Shown: positions 20,583 through 32,411 of the stretch, piece by piece | Layout of the letters: each line of letters begins with the position of its first letter | Position numbering within the stretch: position 1 is the stretch's first letter | Assembly: GCA_900618795.1 (NCBI GenBank) | Contig: UYJD01000007.1 | Coordinates: 108,574 to 172,573, forward strand | Source: Cyanodermella asteris | Lineage: Eukaryota; Ascomycota; Lecanoromycetes; Ostropales; Stictidaceae | Direction: 5' to 3' | Length of the DNA: 64,000 bases | Notes under the pieces: model-generated | Databases searched by the model: none | Seen by the model: only the letters and a program-made list of their open reading frames with translations | Told to the model about the DNA's origin: nothing | Translations under genes and position numbers: made by a program

Positions 20583-21440
20583 AGGCTCGGGTCTATTCAA
20601 ATGGACCAATTCGATGCAAAGGAAAGCCGTATCGAGAGTCTACGTGGTCGGCTGGACAGAGATTCCATCATCGCCAGCCAGAGAACGAAGGCTACCAGCT
20701 TGTTGTTCCGAACGGCCATATAGGGAAAGTTTACGGCCGACATCGCGCTGACACGACATTTTGCCCTACGCTTGATCGGGACACTGCTGGTTATGGGTCG
20801 CAAGATGATCCTCTGTCTGTCACGCGTAGGACAATGCGTCTGGTCTTGCATTCTACATCCGACCGAAACATCAGGCAGAGTGCCTGGCCATCACTCGAGC
20901 ACCGGCTTCGAAGCTTGAGAGTCATCACATGAGCGCAAGACCTCGATGAGCAAACCCCGCTTGAAGAGCCGTCATACTCACAGTGGTCAAGGCATCAAGC
21001 ACACCTTCGAAATGCTATGACCGCTGAACCACAATTCTTACGCTGCCGGCATGAATCATGACGACACCAGCTTCGTCGTCGCTCGAGCTTCCATCTACAA
21101 TCAATGCAGCGCCGCCGCCACAGCGCGGCACGTCTTTCACTAGGACTTTCCAGTCATGGGTTTCCTGGACATTATCTTGTATTAAGCGCAGATCAACAAT
21201 TTTGCAATTATTCGCACGCAAATCGAACTATCTAGCATTCCATCAATTTTCTTCCATGCATATGCAGCCCGGGGTATCTCGTTGCGAGTATCGTGAGTAG
21301 AAGCAAGGTGTAGCAATAGTCTCCGCCCCAAGGTGGCGAAATTTCCGGCATGTACCGGTTTGTGGTTGAGAAAATGTAGCAATAATGTGTTGTGGTGTGT
21401 TGTATTGTGGGGTGTCAATGTCCGTCTGACCCATCTCCAA
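20583..21440. other. Intergenic region between convergent genes
   Basis: About 860 bp between the ends of the RNR-inhibitor-like gene (+) and REC8 (-). Short random open frames only; no repeat or RNA gene is recognised. Confidence 0.45.
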
Positions 21441-23870
21441 CTACGTCGCTGCCGGTATCTGCATGTGGATCGGTGCAGCAAACTCGATGCCCTGGCTCAG
21501 CTCAAGCAGGCCTCTGCTCGCCAAGCCCAGCATGTGCAAGAAGCCTTGGGAGGCAACGACATTGCTGTTATTCTCCGGCGGCACGAGTTGCTCGAACGTG
21601 ATACTGACATCTTCGGCTCTATCCATCTCGGCGCCAACAAAGTCGAGGAAATTCTGCTCTTCCCGCCGAAGCGCGCTCTGGATCCATTCACTCTCGGCAA
21701 CAGTCTGGGTAGCGACCCCGGCACCCGGGCCGTAAAGTTCGAAGTCTTCGAGAGCGCTGTCATCGACTCCAAAGTCGTTGTAGCCGGGAGAGTTGTTGTC
21801 GGTCGATGCTGATGGCAGGCCGCGGTCTTGCAGCGGAGATGCACTTGGGTGGCGTCGGCTCTGGGCAAGTCTTCGAAGGTCTTTCGTCGCGGAGCTGTGC
21901 TGGCTCCATGGCGCTTGTTGTGGGGGAGCGGCGCTGCCAGGTACGGCGGTCGAGCCGGCGCGCGAGCCTGGTCGTACTGATCCAGCTCGAGAGCCGCCGG
22001 CCTGAGACGATGGCAAGTTCCAGGGCATTTGCTGGGTGGCATCGTCGAGTGCTTCGCCAGCGCCTCGGCCGATCTCGATGTCCTAGAATGTACAAGTCAG
22101 CCACACCCTTACGTCAGAGCCTTATGAAAATACATACATCTTCGAACATGAGAGAAGCATCCTCGTTAGCAGCGGCGCGGCCGGCCTCGATCTCGTCGCT
22201 TCTCTGTCGAACATTACGTCCGTCCCCGTCCGAAGAATGATCTTCGCTTCGACGTTTCTTGCCTCGTGGCTCAGATTCTGGGGCCTTCCCGAACACCAGC
22301 TCTTTCAGACTTTGACCGGCAAACTCATTCAGAGGACCAAGCTTTTGCATCAAGGAGCCTTGCAGCCCTAAGCCGGCAATTCCGTTGCCGAAGACACAAG
22401 CGGCGGCGAATTTCTTTGCCTGCCAAGGAAGACGGTGTGCGTCCTTTTCTTTGCGCGCACTACTCGCTATTTCAAGATAGTCTTCTTGCCAGCTTTTCAT
22501 AGTAGTACCGTGAATATCAATTTCCTCGTCTTTCTTGAGGGGCCGACGAGTAGGAGCGTGGCGGATTGGAGCGGCAGCTTCTGCTTCGTCCTCTTCTGGG
22601 TTCCCACGTGCTAAATCATCTTCAGCCTGGTCTTCCTGCTGCATATCGTGAAGAACATGCCCATTCTCTCCTTGTTGGGAAGGCTCGACTGCTGGCTCTT
22701 TTTGCTGATTTTCGTCGTCGAATGGCATGGTGTTCACGTCTTCGTTATTATCCATAGCGGGCTAGCAATATGGTCAGCTGCTTGTGTAACATTCGTATGC
22801 ATGACATGTGGAGATGGGGGTATGTGATCGTCAACCCGTTGAAAGAACGCGCTGGGTACTCACTGGTCCTTCCTCAGTTGGCGCGTTTCGCGCCTCACCT
22901 GCAGTATCACCTGCAGCTTCGTTTGGCATGTTGATATCCGCATGCAGATCCTCAACCATGCCTCGGCCATGTCCTTGCTCAATCAGATTGCCATCAGCAT
23001 CAAAGTCAAACCCGACATCCGGCAGAAATCCAAGATCAATACTTGGGCTAAGGCTTTGATGATCTGGCTGTCCTTGAGCACCAGCAGGCTGCTCTCTGAA
23101 ACTATGGCCTTGATCACTTGGCGTGCGAACGTCGAAGCCTCCTCCACGGCTTCCTTGGCTGGTGACGGGCGAAATCCCCAGTCGAAGAGAACCCTGACTG
23201 GAACGTTGAGACGGCACAGAACTCGTCATGTCGAGCATTGTGAAATCCATGTCCAGCTCCGGGATCATATCTGGCAAGAAAGCAGGGTCGTCGGGTAGGA
23301 TGAGCTGTTCGGGCCTTGAGCAGTCAGCATATGTGGTGGTGACGCTTGTGGGGTGATCAGCTGCATTGAATCGTCGAAACGTACCTGATCTTGCCTGCAT
23401 TTGGGTCAAGTTGAGAATTGCGCATGGCTTTTAACATGGCTCGCATCTCCACCTGCATGGTCTCGGCGTCGGAGAGCAGATAGCCCCATTGAGAGTCATT
23501 GACTCGCAGTATGCCGATACTGGGTTGCATGTGAGCGTTGGTACAGTACGACTCGACGACAGTGCTCACAAGAGATTGCTTTCAAGCCGCAAGGCCATTG
23601 GCACCTGCGTTCCAATAACGGTGTCGCATGCTTTGGGAATGTTCACTTGTAGTATGGCCTTTTTGGAGATTCTTCTGCTAGAAGACTTGGAGCCCAGCGT
23701 TGCGACCAGCCTGTAGACGTCAATCCATGCTCCGATCGAGATCCGGCTGAGATCTTACCAAACAGTTGCGATACCATATCGGCGGTTTGTGAGAACTGAG
23801 ATGCATTGGTCAGAAGGTGGGTGTTATAAGGCAGGACAAATAAGAACTTGCTCTCGTGGCTGTAGAACAT
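21441..23870 (-). CDS. REC8: Meiotic cohesin kleisin REC8
   Basis: Seven exons: 23870..23852, 23795..23759, 23710..23570, 23519..23385, 23314..22864, 22761..22138, 22082..21441 (682 aa). The N-terminus MFYSHEILTNRRYGIATVWL followed by VATLGSKSS is the Rec8 type, not the mitotic Rad21 type (MFYSdTiLsKkGPLA). It continues with a conserved block (KKAILQVNIPKACDTVIG, LRLESNL) that binds the Smc3 head. The middle is acidic and disordered, typical of separase and kinase target regions. The C-terminus (SITFEQLVPPENNSNVVASQ, then GFLHMLGLASRGLLELSQ) is the winged helix that binds Smc1. Intron 1 (23796..23851) uses a GC donor (GCAAGT); all others are GT-AG. Expression is expected in meiosis. Alternative: a divergent Rad21, less likely. 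Confidence 0.88.
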
Positions 23871-25320
23871 GATGCCTCCGGCGGCGGCGGCCCAGCTGCC
23901 GACCTCTTCGTCAGATTATTACGATAATGCGCCAGGGGGAGAACGAGAAACAATTAGAGCGGGGAAGTTGAAGTGGTAAAAGAAACGAAAAGGGGGTGCG
24001 TGAAAGAGGAAAAGGGTGACGAAAAAGTTCAGATGGGAAGAGACGCAAGAGGGAGAAGGAAGAAGAGACGCGCAGGACGCGCCGGGTGGCGTCAGGCACG
24101 GGCTTTGCTCGAGATGCGAGACCGCATCCGGCGAGCTTGATGCTCCTGGAAGCGCCAAGACCGAATGTGTAAAAGGCATGTACTGCGGGAAGTAACCACC
24201 AATCCACCCGCCACTAGGTAGAGGCCGTATCTCAATGTCGTTTGGCTCGGATCACTTGATGTGATTTTTCGCATGCATACGAGCGATTTTGGAGCATTCT
24301 CTACTTCTCGTCATTTGGTCTGTCAATCTCGACTGGCTGGAATTGGACTCTCTCCAAGGCGTCATAAACGTTTCATCTTGTGGGAAACAGTCTCATGTTG
24401 ACATTGTAATCGTCATAGAGTTAATGAGCCACGTCCGACTTTATGCTGTCGTCGACTTGCACGCCTTTGACGAATGTCGTACAGGAATTGGTTCACAGAG
24501 TCTTGTTGACGTATTTCGGGATCAGCAAGAACCGCCAATCTTTCTGGACAAAGAAACTTCCATTGGAGAATGTTTCGACATGCCATTAGAACAGGTCACC
24601 TTGTCCAGCGGTTTTTATTTTCCAAGGCAATTCAAAGCGCATGAGAAGCGCTTGAATCGCCTTGTGTCTCTAGGGCCTGGTTGTTGGGCTGTCGTCAAGA
24701 CATCAGAACCTCCATGTCCGAGTCGCCTTTTAACCATCAGCTCTCGGGTGGGGTAGTCGATCCTCATAAGATGATGCATGCATCGTCGAGATTGAGCAAT
24801 ATCTGAAGAAACGCTGCTGCAGTCGAAAGTGAAGCTGTGTCGGTGATACGTGAAGTATACAATGTGAGTATCGACTTAGCACAACAATCGCTGAAAGCGG
24901 CCAACACCGCGTCGCGTCAACGAGGAGACAGGGCTGAAAGCGGCGCCACCAGCTGTCGCTTCCTCCCTTCTCGTCGAGACAAGTTTTGCTCTGAGATACT
25001 ACTCAGTTCTATTGAGCTGCTCGGTGGCGTACTTGCGATGCAGCTTCGTTGCAAGGTTTCGGAGTTGCAAAGGTGATGTGCGAGTTTCTCCGAAGATAGG
25101 CTCAAGATGGTCCGTGCACTACCTCGGCCGACATCCAGAGCGTGCATTTCACGATGCTAGACCACAAGCGACGACAGTTGCAAGCTTTGCACGCCATTCA
25201 GGATTTTACACTTTTCAACTCCTGTATTGAACCACGACAGAATACCTCAAGACTATTGCCGTTGTTTGTTCGTATCGTTCTGTCTGTACACCTTGCTTGT
25301 ATTATCTCCCCAACCTCATC
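23871..25320. other. Intergenic region with a pyrimidine-rich REC8 promoter
   Basis: About 1.45 kb. From roughly 23930 to 24075 the plus strand is strongly purine-rich, so REC8 (minus strand) has a CT-rich tract 60-200 bp before its start; such tracts are common in fungal promoters. Two GACGCG cores lie at about 24066-24083. The open frame at 24289-24756 has no in-frame ATG start and no recognisable motif. Confidence 0.45.
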
Positions 25321-27340
25321 ATGTTTCGGGCGGGACTCCGTCGAGCTGCTGTCCAAGCCAGACATCGCACGACAAAAGGAGCAAGGCAGGCATTGGTCCT
25401 TCCGACTGCCGTGAGAATGTCATCATCTCTACCGACAGTCAAGCCTCCAGTCTCCAGCGCGCTCCCCGCAGATTCATACCAGTTGTTACCGGAGACGGAC
25501 AAGGTTGGAGCTTCCGAAGACGCGCTATATGAGCAGCAGATTCGAGATGTCGAGGCTTGGTGGGCAACCGACAGATACAAGGGTATCAAGCGACCGTATA
25601 CAGCACATGATGTTGTTAGCAAACGAGGGAGTCTGCAGCAAACGTATCCGAGTTCGTTGATGGCGAGGAAATTATTTAATTTGTTTGAGGAGCGAGCGGC
25701 CAAGGGAGAGCCGGTTCACACAAGTACGTCTTGGTTGACGTCCCACGAAAAGTTTTGAATTTGCCTGCCTGCAAACATGAATGCTGACAAGACTTTCAGT
25801 GGGCGCTATCGATCCGGTCCAGATGTCACAGCAGGCACAGCATCAGGAAGTCCTGTACGTTTCAGGATGGGCATGCTCGTCAGTATTGACAACCACAAAC
25901 GAGGTCTCTCCTGACTTTGGTGACTACCCGTACAACACCGTGCCCAATCAGGTTCAGAGGTTATTCAAAGCCCAGCAGATGCACGACCGTAAGCACTGGG
26001 ATGCACGACGCAAGCTTTCGGCTGAGGAGAGGAAGACCACGCCGTACGTTGACTACATGCGACCCATCGTCGCCGACGGGGACACCGGGTAAGAATTCCA
26101 CTCATTGCGATTATGCTAAAGTCACTGACGCACTCAAGTCACGGAGGTTTGACCGCCGTCGTAAAGCTCGCAAAGCTCTTCGCCGAGAACGGAGCAGCCG
26201 CTGTTCACTTCGAGGATCAGCTGCACGGCGGTAAAAAGTGCGGTCACCTTGCCGGCAAGGTGCTCGTCCCCATCGGCGATCACATCAACCGCCTCGTGGC
26301 TACCAGATTCCAGTGGGATCTGATGGGCTGCGAAAACCTGGTCATCGCCAGGACCGACTCCGAGAGCGGCAAACTACTAAGCAGTGCAATCGATACTCGT
26401 GACCACGAGTTCATCCTGGGTGTCACTGACGAGGTTGACCCTCTCGCCGAGACGCTCCAGGTCATGGAGCGAGACGGTGCCAGTGGCCCAGAGATTGACA
26501 AGTTCGAGGCCGCTTGGGTGAAGAAACACAAGCTGGTCACTTTCGATGAGGGTGAGTCGCACAGACTTGACCTATCCTGTGATATCTAGCTAACACAACT
26601 TAGCTGCCATCGAGCACTTGAAGGCCGACGGCGCCGAAAATAAGGTCGACGAGTACCTTGGGAAGGTCAAGACGGACCGCAACATGCCTCTGACGCAGCG
26701 CCGGAAGCTGGTCGACAGTATCTCTAGCAAACCCATCGTCTGGTCGTGCGACATCCCGCGGACGCGTGAGGGTCACTACCACTACAAGGCCGGCATCGCT
26801 GCAGCCACGAAGCGTGCCATCGAATTCGCACCGTACGCCGACCTACTCTGGCTCGAGACGGGCACCGCCAATGTTGAAAAGGCATCTGGCTTTGCAAAGG
26901 AGATTCGTGAGGCGTACCCGGGCAAGAAGTTGGTGTACAACTTGTCGCCGTCATTCAATTGGATGGCTCAAGGATACGATGAGGCTTCATTGAAGTCGTT
27001 CATCTGGGATTTGGCCAAGCATGGGTGAGTACATCGGACCATCATTCAGCCCATGCACGTTTGCTAACAACAATATAGATTCGTTCTCCAGCTCATCTCT
27101 CTTGCTGGTCTCCACTCCACGGCAACCATCTCTGCGGAGCTGGCGAGGGAGTTCAAGAAGGATGGCATGCTTGCATACGTGAACCTTGTTCAGAGGAGAG
27201 AACGGGATCTCGGCGTCGATGTCCTGACTCACCAGAAGTGGTCTGGTGCAGCTTATATGGATGGTATCGTCGGAGCTATCCAGAGCGGTAGCTCAGGATC
27301 CAAGTCGATGGGAGACGGTAACACAGAAGGTCAATTTTGA
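25321..27340 (+). CDS. mclA: 2-methylisocitrate lyase, mitochondrial
   Basis: Exons 25321..25723, 25800..26088, 26139..26551, 26604..27024 and 27079..27340 give 595 aa. The isocitrate lyase superfamily signature [10 protein letters not shown] with its catalytic Cys is in exon 3, preceded by FEDQLHGG and the metal-binding DGDTGHGG; the C-terminal motif SPSFNW is also present. The enzyme splits 2-methylisocitrate to pyruvate and succinate in the methylcitrate cycle of propionate breakdown. The basic presequence ([20 protein letters not shown]) and absence of a peroxisomal signal favour the mitochondrial methylisocitrate lyase over glyoxylate-cycle isocitrate lyase, which is closely related. Introns are 76, 50, 52 and 54 nt. 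Confidence 0.85.
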
Positions 27341-27551
27341 TGAGCAGGACCACAAAAGCTTGTACATATGAACGTCGTTGGTCCCTGCAGAACCTCATGA
27401 CCAAATTTAGAGAGATGTTGGACTGGAGACGACCATCGTAAACGCCAATGTCAGATGCATATGATACAAGAATGGCTCAAAGATTCGTGATGCCCCGTCA
27501 AACAGCACGGCGCAGGGTATGTAAGAAATGCTACATGGGACGAACTCCTCA

Positions 27552-28073
27552 TCACCTCCCCGACAGGGCCTGCTGCCGAATCTCCTCCTTTCTCGCCACC
27601 GCCGCAGCCTCCTGCTCCCGCTGATTCGCCTGATGCTGCAACCGCGCAGCCTGCAAATTATCCTTCTGCACGTCCCAGATGTGGCGATTCGATTTCGAGT
27701 TCTCCCTCAACTGCATCACAAAGTCGTCAAAATCCTGCTGTCGCTTGTCTCGGTTGGCGAGTGCTCGTGCTTTGAGCTCTGGGTTGTATTTCTGTGGAAC
27801 GATGGTGAATATGCATTATTTCGTAAAGCATACAGTGGGTTCGTGAAGAAGATGGGTCGAGGCACGTGACCGTGGTTGAATTTGGGGATGAAGGTTGGGT
27901 AGAGACTTACATTGATGAGTTGTTCTTCGGTGGGCATCACGTACATTACGAGGGCGGGGCCGCCGATGCACATGGCGAGGCCGCTGTCGGATGTTAGTTT
28001 CATTGCAGATGGAGAGAGTGTATTGCGCTGCGTACCCAAATATGGCTTTTGCCCAGGTTCCGCTTGGGGCCAT
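27552..28073 (-). CDS. CBP4: CBP4-like cytochrome bc1 assembly factor
   Basis: Exons 28073..28036, 27983..27911 and 27791..27552 give 116 aa. The layout is that of Cbp4: a short N-terminus, one membrane span (AIFGGLAMCIGGPALVMYVM), the conserved PTEEQLINKYNPELKARALA, and a charged helical region facing the intermembrane space (FDDFVMQLRENSKSNRHIWD). Cbp4 stabilises newly made cytochrome b with Cbp3-Cbp6 during complex III assembly in the inner mitochondrial membrane. Introns are 52 nt (27984..28035) and 119 nt (27792..27910). It is tail to tail with methylisocitrate lyase, 211 bp apart. Confidence 0.85.
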
Positions 28074-29001
28074 TGTGCTGGCGATGAGAAGACGAGCAAC
28101 CGACAAAATGAAGTAGAATAGACGACCTTGCTGTAACAAAACTCTACGCTGCTTTTGACTGTGTGTTTTAAGCTTGATTGCGATCAGTGTCAGTTATTGG
28201 ATACGAGCCTTAGAGGTACGATGGACATCGATGATGCGGAGATGGAGCAGCTCTTACGTAAGCACCTATATATTGTCTTCTCATTTGCTGTGGCGGGCCT
28301 CCTGATTCGAGGTTTGAGGCAGCACTTGAAATCGGAGCCTCGCTTGCTAGACATTCGCATTTTATTCCTAACAGAGGATTGTCGTCTGGCAGACGTCTCG
28401 TGACGACGACATGTGTACTAGAACATCACATCTGCGGTCGCTTTGGCGTTTGCACAGCACATGAAGCCGTGTGGTTGAACCGCCCAAGGAACCACCTCGA
28501 AAAAACTGGGCGGCCACGAAGGACGAATAACAGACTCACTATTGGCTTGTATTAAAGCTTTTGCGATTAAAGCACGCAGGATGTGATGAAGTACTCAATA
28601 ACTGTCATCCCGCCTACATCGTGGCCAGAGCCTGTCGAAACTGTTGCAGATCTATGGCGAGCGCAGAAGTCAAGCACCAGAAATCTTGCTCGAATGCTGT
28701 CGGTCCAAACGACCTTTGTGAGTGAAACCATACTGACAGTGAATCTTCAGGATCGAGTAACTCTGTTCGAGGGTCTCTGGACTCTCAGGTGTTACTCACA
28801 AACAGGTTAACAGTGACTGCACAAAGCATGTGAAGCAACTGCTGCTTGGGGTATGAGTTTTCTTGCACATAATCGATGAATCTTTCCACTGTCTGATGCG
28901 ATCTTTGTACACGCTACACTGATCGATCACCTCACTCAACACGACTACGCTGACTATCTGCGAAGCTACTTGCCATATTTTCACCTCTCGCAACAAACCG
29001 T
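28074..29001. other. Intergenic region
   Basis: About 930 bp between the starts of CBP4 (-) and the F-box gene (+), so both promoters lie here. Only short, unconvincing open frames are present. Confidence 0.45.
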
Positions 29002-30537
29002 ATGACCTTCGACATGGACTCGAAAAGCGGTACCAATCCGCTAGACCCTCTCGACTCGTTGCCGTTGGAGATCTTCGACCGGATCGTGGACATGGTAACG
29101 CTACGTGATCGTTGGGTTTCCCGCGCAGTCTGCAAGAATTGGAAGCAAGCCCTCGAGGCCAACTCTCTGGCCTGGGCAGATCTTGATATTCTTGACTTTG
29201 AAACGGACACTGAACCCAGGGCCGAGCAAGGCCTTTTTAAATGGGCTGACGGCCAGATCAAAACGCTCAAATTCTGCGGGTTTCGCCTTTTTCCATCGAT
29301 AATGGTCCGGCTACAATCGGCCTCGGAGCCTGGATGGCATAATGCACATGTGGGGCAGATTCTTGGACAAGCTCCATTGCTGGCTGACTTTGCGATGTGT
29401 TGTTGCACTTGCTTTCCCCAGGTAATAAGGTGCATCCCAAATCCGCATCTACTGAAGAGATTGGACCTAGGTGGTGAGATACGGGGAGGCCTGGAGATCT
29501 CAATGTCAGAACTATCTAACTTCTCGAATTTGGAACATTTGAGGCTGGCAGCAGCAGCAGTTTCACCCAATCGACTGCCGTCCGATGATACGATCGACTG
29601 GGCAAGCGCTGGTAGTTTTCTTTCTCTGAAGGTTCTACAAATCGAACCTGAGCTTGAGATGGGCTTCTCATGGGGTGTGACAAGTGATCTTATCGTCGCA
29701 GCACCGAATCTACAAAAGTTGTCGCTGCGTAACTTGTTACCAGACGAGGGACCCAGCGTCGACCTTGGACGATTGACAAGCCTGACGGAGCTTGAGCTGC
29801 TTGATTGGCGTGAAGATTGGCTGCCATTCTCATTGCCGTCCGGTCTGCAGAAAATGAAAATAAGTTTCAAGGATCACTTCAGACTATGGTCTGGGTCCAC
29901 GGGGAGAAATCCGAGGGTACCCAACCTACCTAAGCTGACAAGCTTGATCGTCGAGCTGCCGACGCCCACGCAAGCGACCACAGAAAGCTGGCTGTCGCTG
30001 CCACGCAACAGGCACTCTTTCATCTGCAAACTGGTCATGTTCTCATCGTGCAAACTGGAGACGCTCACCATTAGAGGGGATATGACGAAAGTAAAGCACT
30101 GGATACTTGGGGAATTGGCATCATCGGGAAGAACGCAGGATCTGGTCTCATTGAAACTCTACCCGGCCCGGGCCGATTTGCAATTCTTTGATGACGCCTT
30201 CGCTAGGAAACTGGCACTTTATTGTCCGAGCTTGACGACGCTACACTGGCACGGTGCCTGCAAATTATCCGAGAAAGGCCTTCATGTATTATCCAAAAAG
30301 CAAGGAAAGTCGTATACTCGCATCCATATCGATGGTCTTACAAAGTTCCAGCAAATTTACTCATGGGGCTTTACTACTCCCAAGTGGGAAGAGCGCTTCA
30401 GGCGGCTTCGGAACACGCCCGGACTTGTATTTACCAATTCGGAGTCAGGTGAAGTGGAGGATAGGATGGCTGCAGAACCAGGCGAGGAGATTCGCGAATT
30501 GGGCTGTCTCGCATGTTGGTCATTGTCATCGGAATAA
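29002..30537 (+). CDS. F-box protein with degenerate leucine-rich repeats
   Basis: Single exon, 511 aa. Residues ~14-60 are an F-box (LDSLPLEIFDRIVDMVTLRD, then RWVSRAVCKNWKQ), the Skp1-binding module of SCF ubiquitin ligases. The rest carries irregular leucine-rich repeats (for example LLKRLDLGGEIRGGLEISM, FSNLEHLRLAAAAV, LQKLSLRNLLPDEG, LTSLTELELLDW), which would choose the substrate. The substrate is unknown. A shortened, broken copy of the same gene lies 650 bp downstream in the same orientation, so this is one half of a tandem duplication. Confidence 0.85.
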   Translation: MTFDMDSKSGTNPLDPLDSLPLEIFDRIVDMVTLRDRWVSRAVCKNWKQALEANSLAWADLDILDFETDTEPRAEQGLFKWADGQIKTLKFCGFRLFPSIMVRLQSASEPGWHNAHVGQILGQAPLLADFAMCCCTCFPQVIRCIPNPHLLKRLDLGGEIRGGLEISMSELSNFSNLEHLRLAAAAVSPNRLPSDDTIDWASAGSFLSLKVLQIEPELEMGFSWGVTSDLIVAAPNLQKLSLRNLLPDEGPSVDLGRLTSLTELELLDWREDWLPFSLPSGLQKMKISFKDHFRLWSGSTGRNPRVPNLPKLTSLIVELPTPTQATTESWLSLPRNRHSFICKLVMFSSCKLETLTIRGDMTKVKHWILGELASSGRTQDLVSLKLYPARADLQFFDDAFARKLALYCPSLTTLHWHGACKLSEKGLHVLSKKQGKSYTRIHIDGLTKFQQIYSWGFTTPKWEERFRRLRNTPGLVFTNSESGEVEDRMAAEPGEEIRELGCLACWSLSSE

Positions 30538-31190
30538 TGCACGAAGCCCGGAAGGGGCCTGGAACAGTCAAGGAGCTATTGACTGCTGTCGTTGTCTGTT
30601 TGCGACGAGAGGTGAGTGACACGAGGTACTCAGTGTTCGCTTCGTGAACAATCAGATCATGTGAATGAATCTTTCCTCCCATTCTTTTGTCACAGCATAT
30701 GCAAAATGTTCTCCAACCGCATGGAAATGCACGTGCTCTTCTGCTGACACCGGCATACCACTTCCATTGCGAAAAAGATTCTCATTGGCTTGGACCGCCC
30801 CTCGGTGAAGCGTCGGACAAGCAAAAGGGAAGTCACGATATTGACAACTCAACATCAATAATGATGATGGGTTTTGTCTCAATACTGTCCGCGTCTGTAC
30901 TTAGAGTCATGTTTGAAGTAGCTGGATGACTCCTGTCTGAGACTTTCGAATGTTGCAATACCTTTGTGAATTGATACAGCACAGCTTGTGCGGGTAGGCT
31001 GGTGAAGGCGTTACCAAGATGCTCTGTGAACAACTAGTAAGTCGATCTCGAACGTGCTGGGCAATGATGAAGCTCTATCGTGGGGCGGTACGAGTGACTG
31101 ACAGGAGAGTGAGCTCAGGAGAGTCCGGCAACGGGCGGCCATTGAAACTCCACACATTTTCCCATGGATCGATGATTCATTTGCAATGAC
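30538..31190. other. Spacer between the F-box gene and its relic
   Basis: 653 bp. By position it should hold the promoter and F-box part of the downstream copy, but I find no F-box-like peptide in any frame and stops are frequent just before 31191. The missing 5' part is either deleted or decayed beyond recognition by eye. Confidence 0.5.
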
Positions 31191-32411
31191 ATGTTGAGAG
31201 CTATCGCGCGTCGAATGTGCGCTCGAACACCACTCCTCGCGGACCTTGACATTTGTTGTGGCCGGATCACACCTGATATTGCATCAGGCCTGCTCAATCC
31301 TGCACTGCTGAAACGACTTTCCTGTGGAGTGGGGTTGAAGACTAGCGGAACTCTGATCTTGATGACCTCAAGTTTACCCATGCTACCTGATCTTGAATAC
31401 CTGGAGATCAGAGGGCTGCATCAGGTTTTTGCTCAATCATTTCGCGCCGGAAATATGTGGCCAAGCGCGGGAGGCCTTCAAAACCTGAAAGTTCTGAAGC
31501 TGGATGTGGACCACACATTGCCTGGAGATGGACTTGAATATGTCGTAACCCCGGAGCTTGCCAGCGCAGCACCCGAGCTGAAAGCGATGCACCTACGAAA
31601 TTTCCGTTTTCCACTCGATTGCCGCTTTAAATTTGCAGCCTTCACCAAGTTGGAAGAGCTAGAAATCTTTGAATCACGGCTGAATCAGCTGCCGCTCAGA
31701 CTTCCAAACAGGCTGCAAAAATTTCGACTAGACCATGTGTCCGATGTGCACTGGATTGGGCCAGAAGATGAGGCAAATGTACCTTCGACATTGCCAAACC
31801 TGACCCACCTTCATATAGACTAGGAGAACACGTTTGGCGATGAGCAATCGTCTGGTCAAAGAACAGATGTTTATCTCAGACAATTCGCACTTTGGGGTTG
31901 TAAGCTACAGAGTCTCAGCCTGCATGCGACACAGAGCAATACGACGAAAGATTCCGCCGCCGTCGACTGGTACAATCAAATGTCCATCAAACTTGCAAAA
32001 GCCGGTCGTTTGGGTCATTTGACAGCTTTGAACATTACGCCAGCTCCTTCTGAAACTCTCGACCAGACCCTTGCGCAGGGCCTAGCCAATTATTGTCCCG
32101 AGCTGATGACAATGCGCTGGCATGGTGAATGCGCGCTGGAGACGGAGAACTTCAACGAAATGCTCAGAGTACTCGTCGATAAACCCGGACAACGCGTCTC
32201 ACATCTGCACATCGATCACCCCGAATATTCGTTGATCTCGAGAACCGATCTTGAGGGGGCCGCTAAATCGTTCGGTGTCACCTTCACCGATGAGAAGGGT
32301 ATCGAAAATAACCACACAATTGAATTAAGCAGGTCTCATGAACTTCGAGACAGAATTGCAGTGAGGAGATCGCAGGAATATAATGCCGAAAAGGCCAGGC
32401 TCAGGTCGTAG
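31191..32411 (+). pseudogene. Truncated F-box/LRR paralogue with in-frame stop
   Basis: One frame stays open from 31191 to 32411 except for a single TAG at 31821-31823. Its translation aligns with residues ~125-480 of the upstream F-box protein: LLADLDICC against LLADFAMCC, NPALLKRLS against NPHLLKRLD, LPNLTHLHID against LPKLTSLIVE, LANYCPELMTMRWHGEC against LALYCPSLTTLHWHGAC. The F-box half is missing, and stops (e.g. TGA at 31173-31175) bar extension. A 45-nt in-frame GT..AG stretch (GTACCTTCG to GACTAG) could in theory remove the stop, but it would also remove residues that align to the paralogue. A decaying tandem duplicate is the better reading. Confidence 0.72.

Noticed and set aside
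24289-24756. 155-codon frame downstream of the REC8 promoter
   Set aside because: Starts at TTG rather than ATG, with no recognisable motif or splice sites.
25321-27340. Glyoxylate-cycle isocitrate lyase
   Set aside because: Same superfamily signature, but the basic mitochondrial-type presequence favours methylisocitrate lyase. Not fully excluded without a tree.
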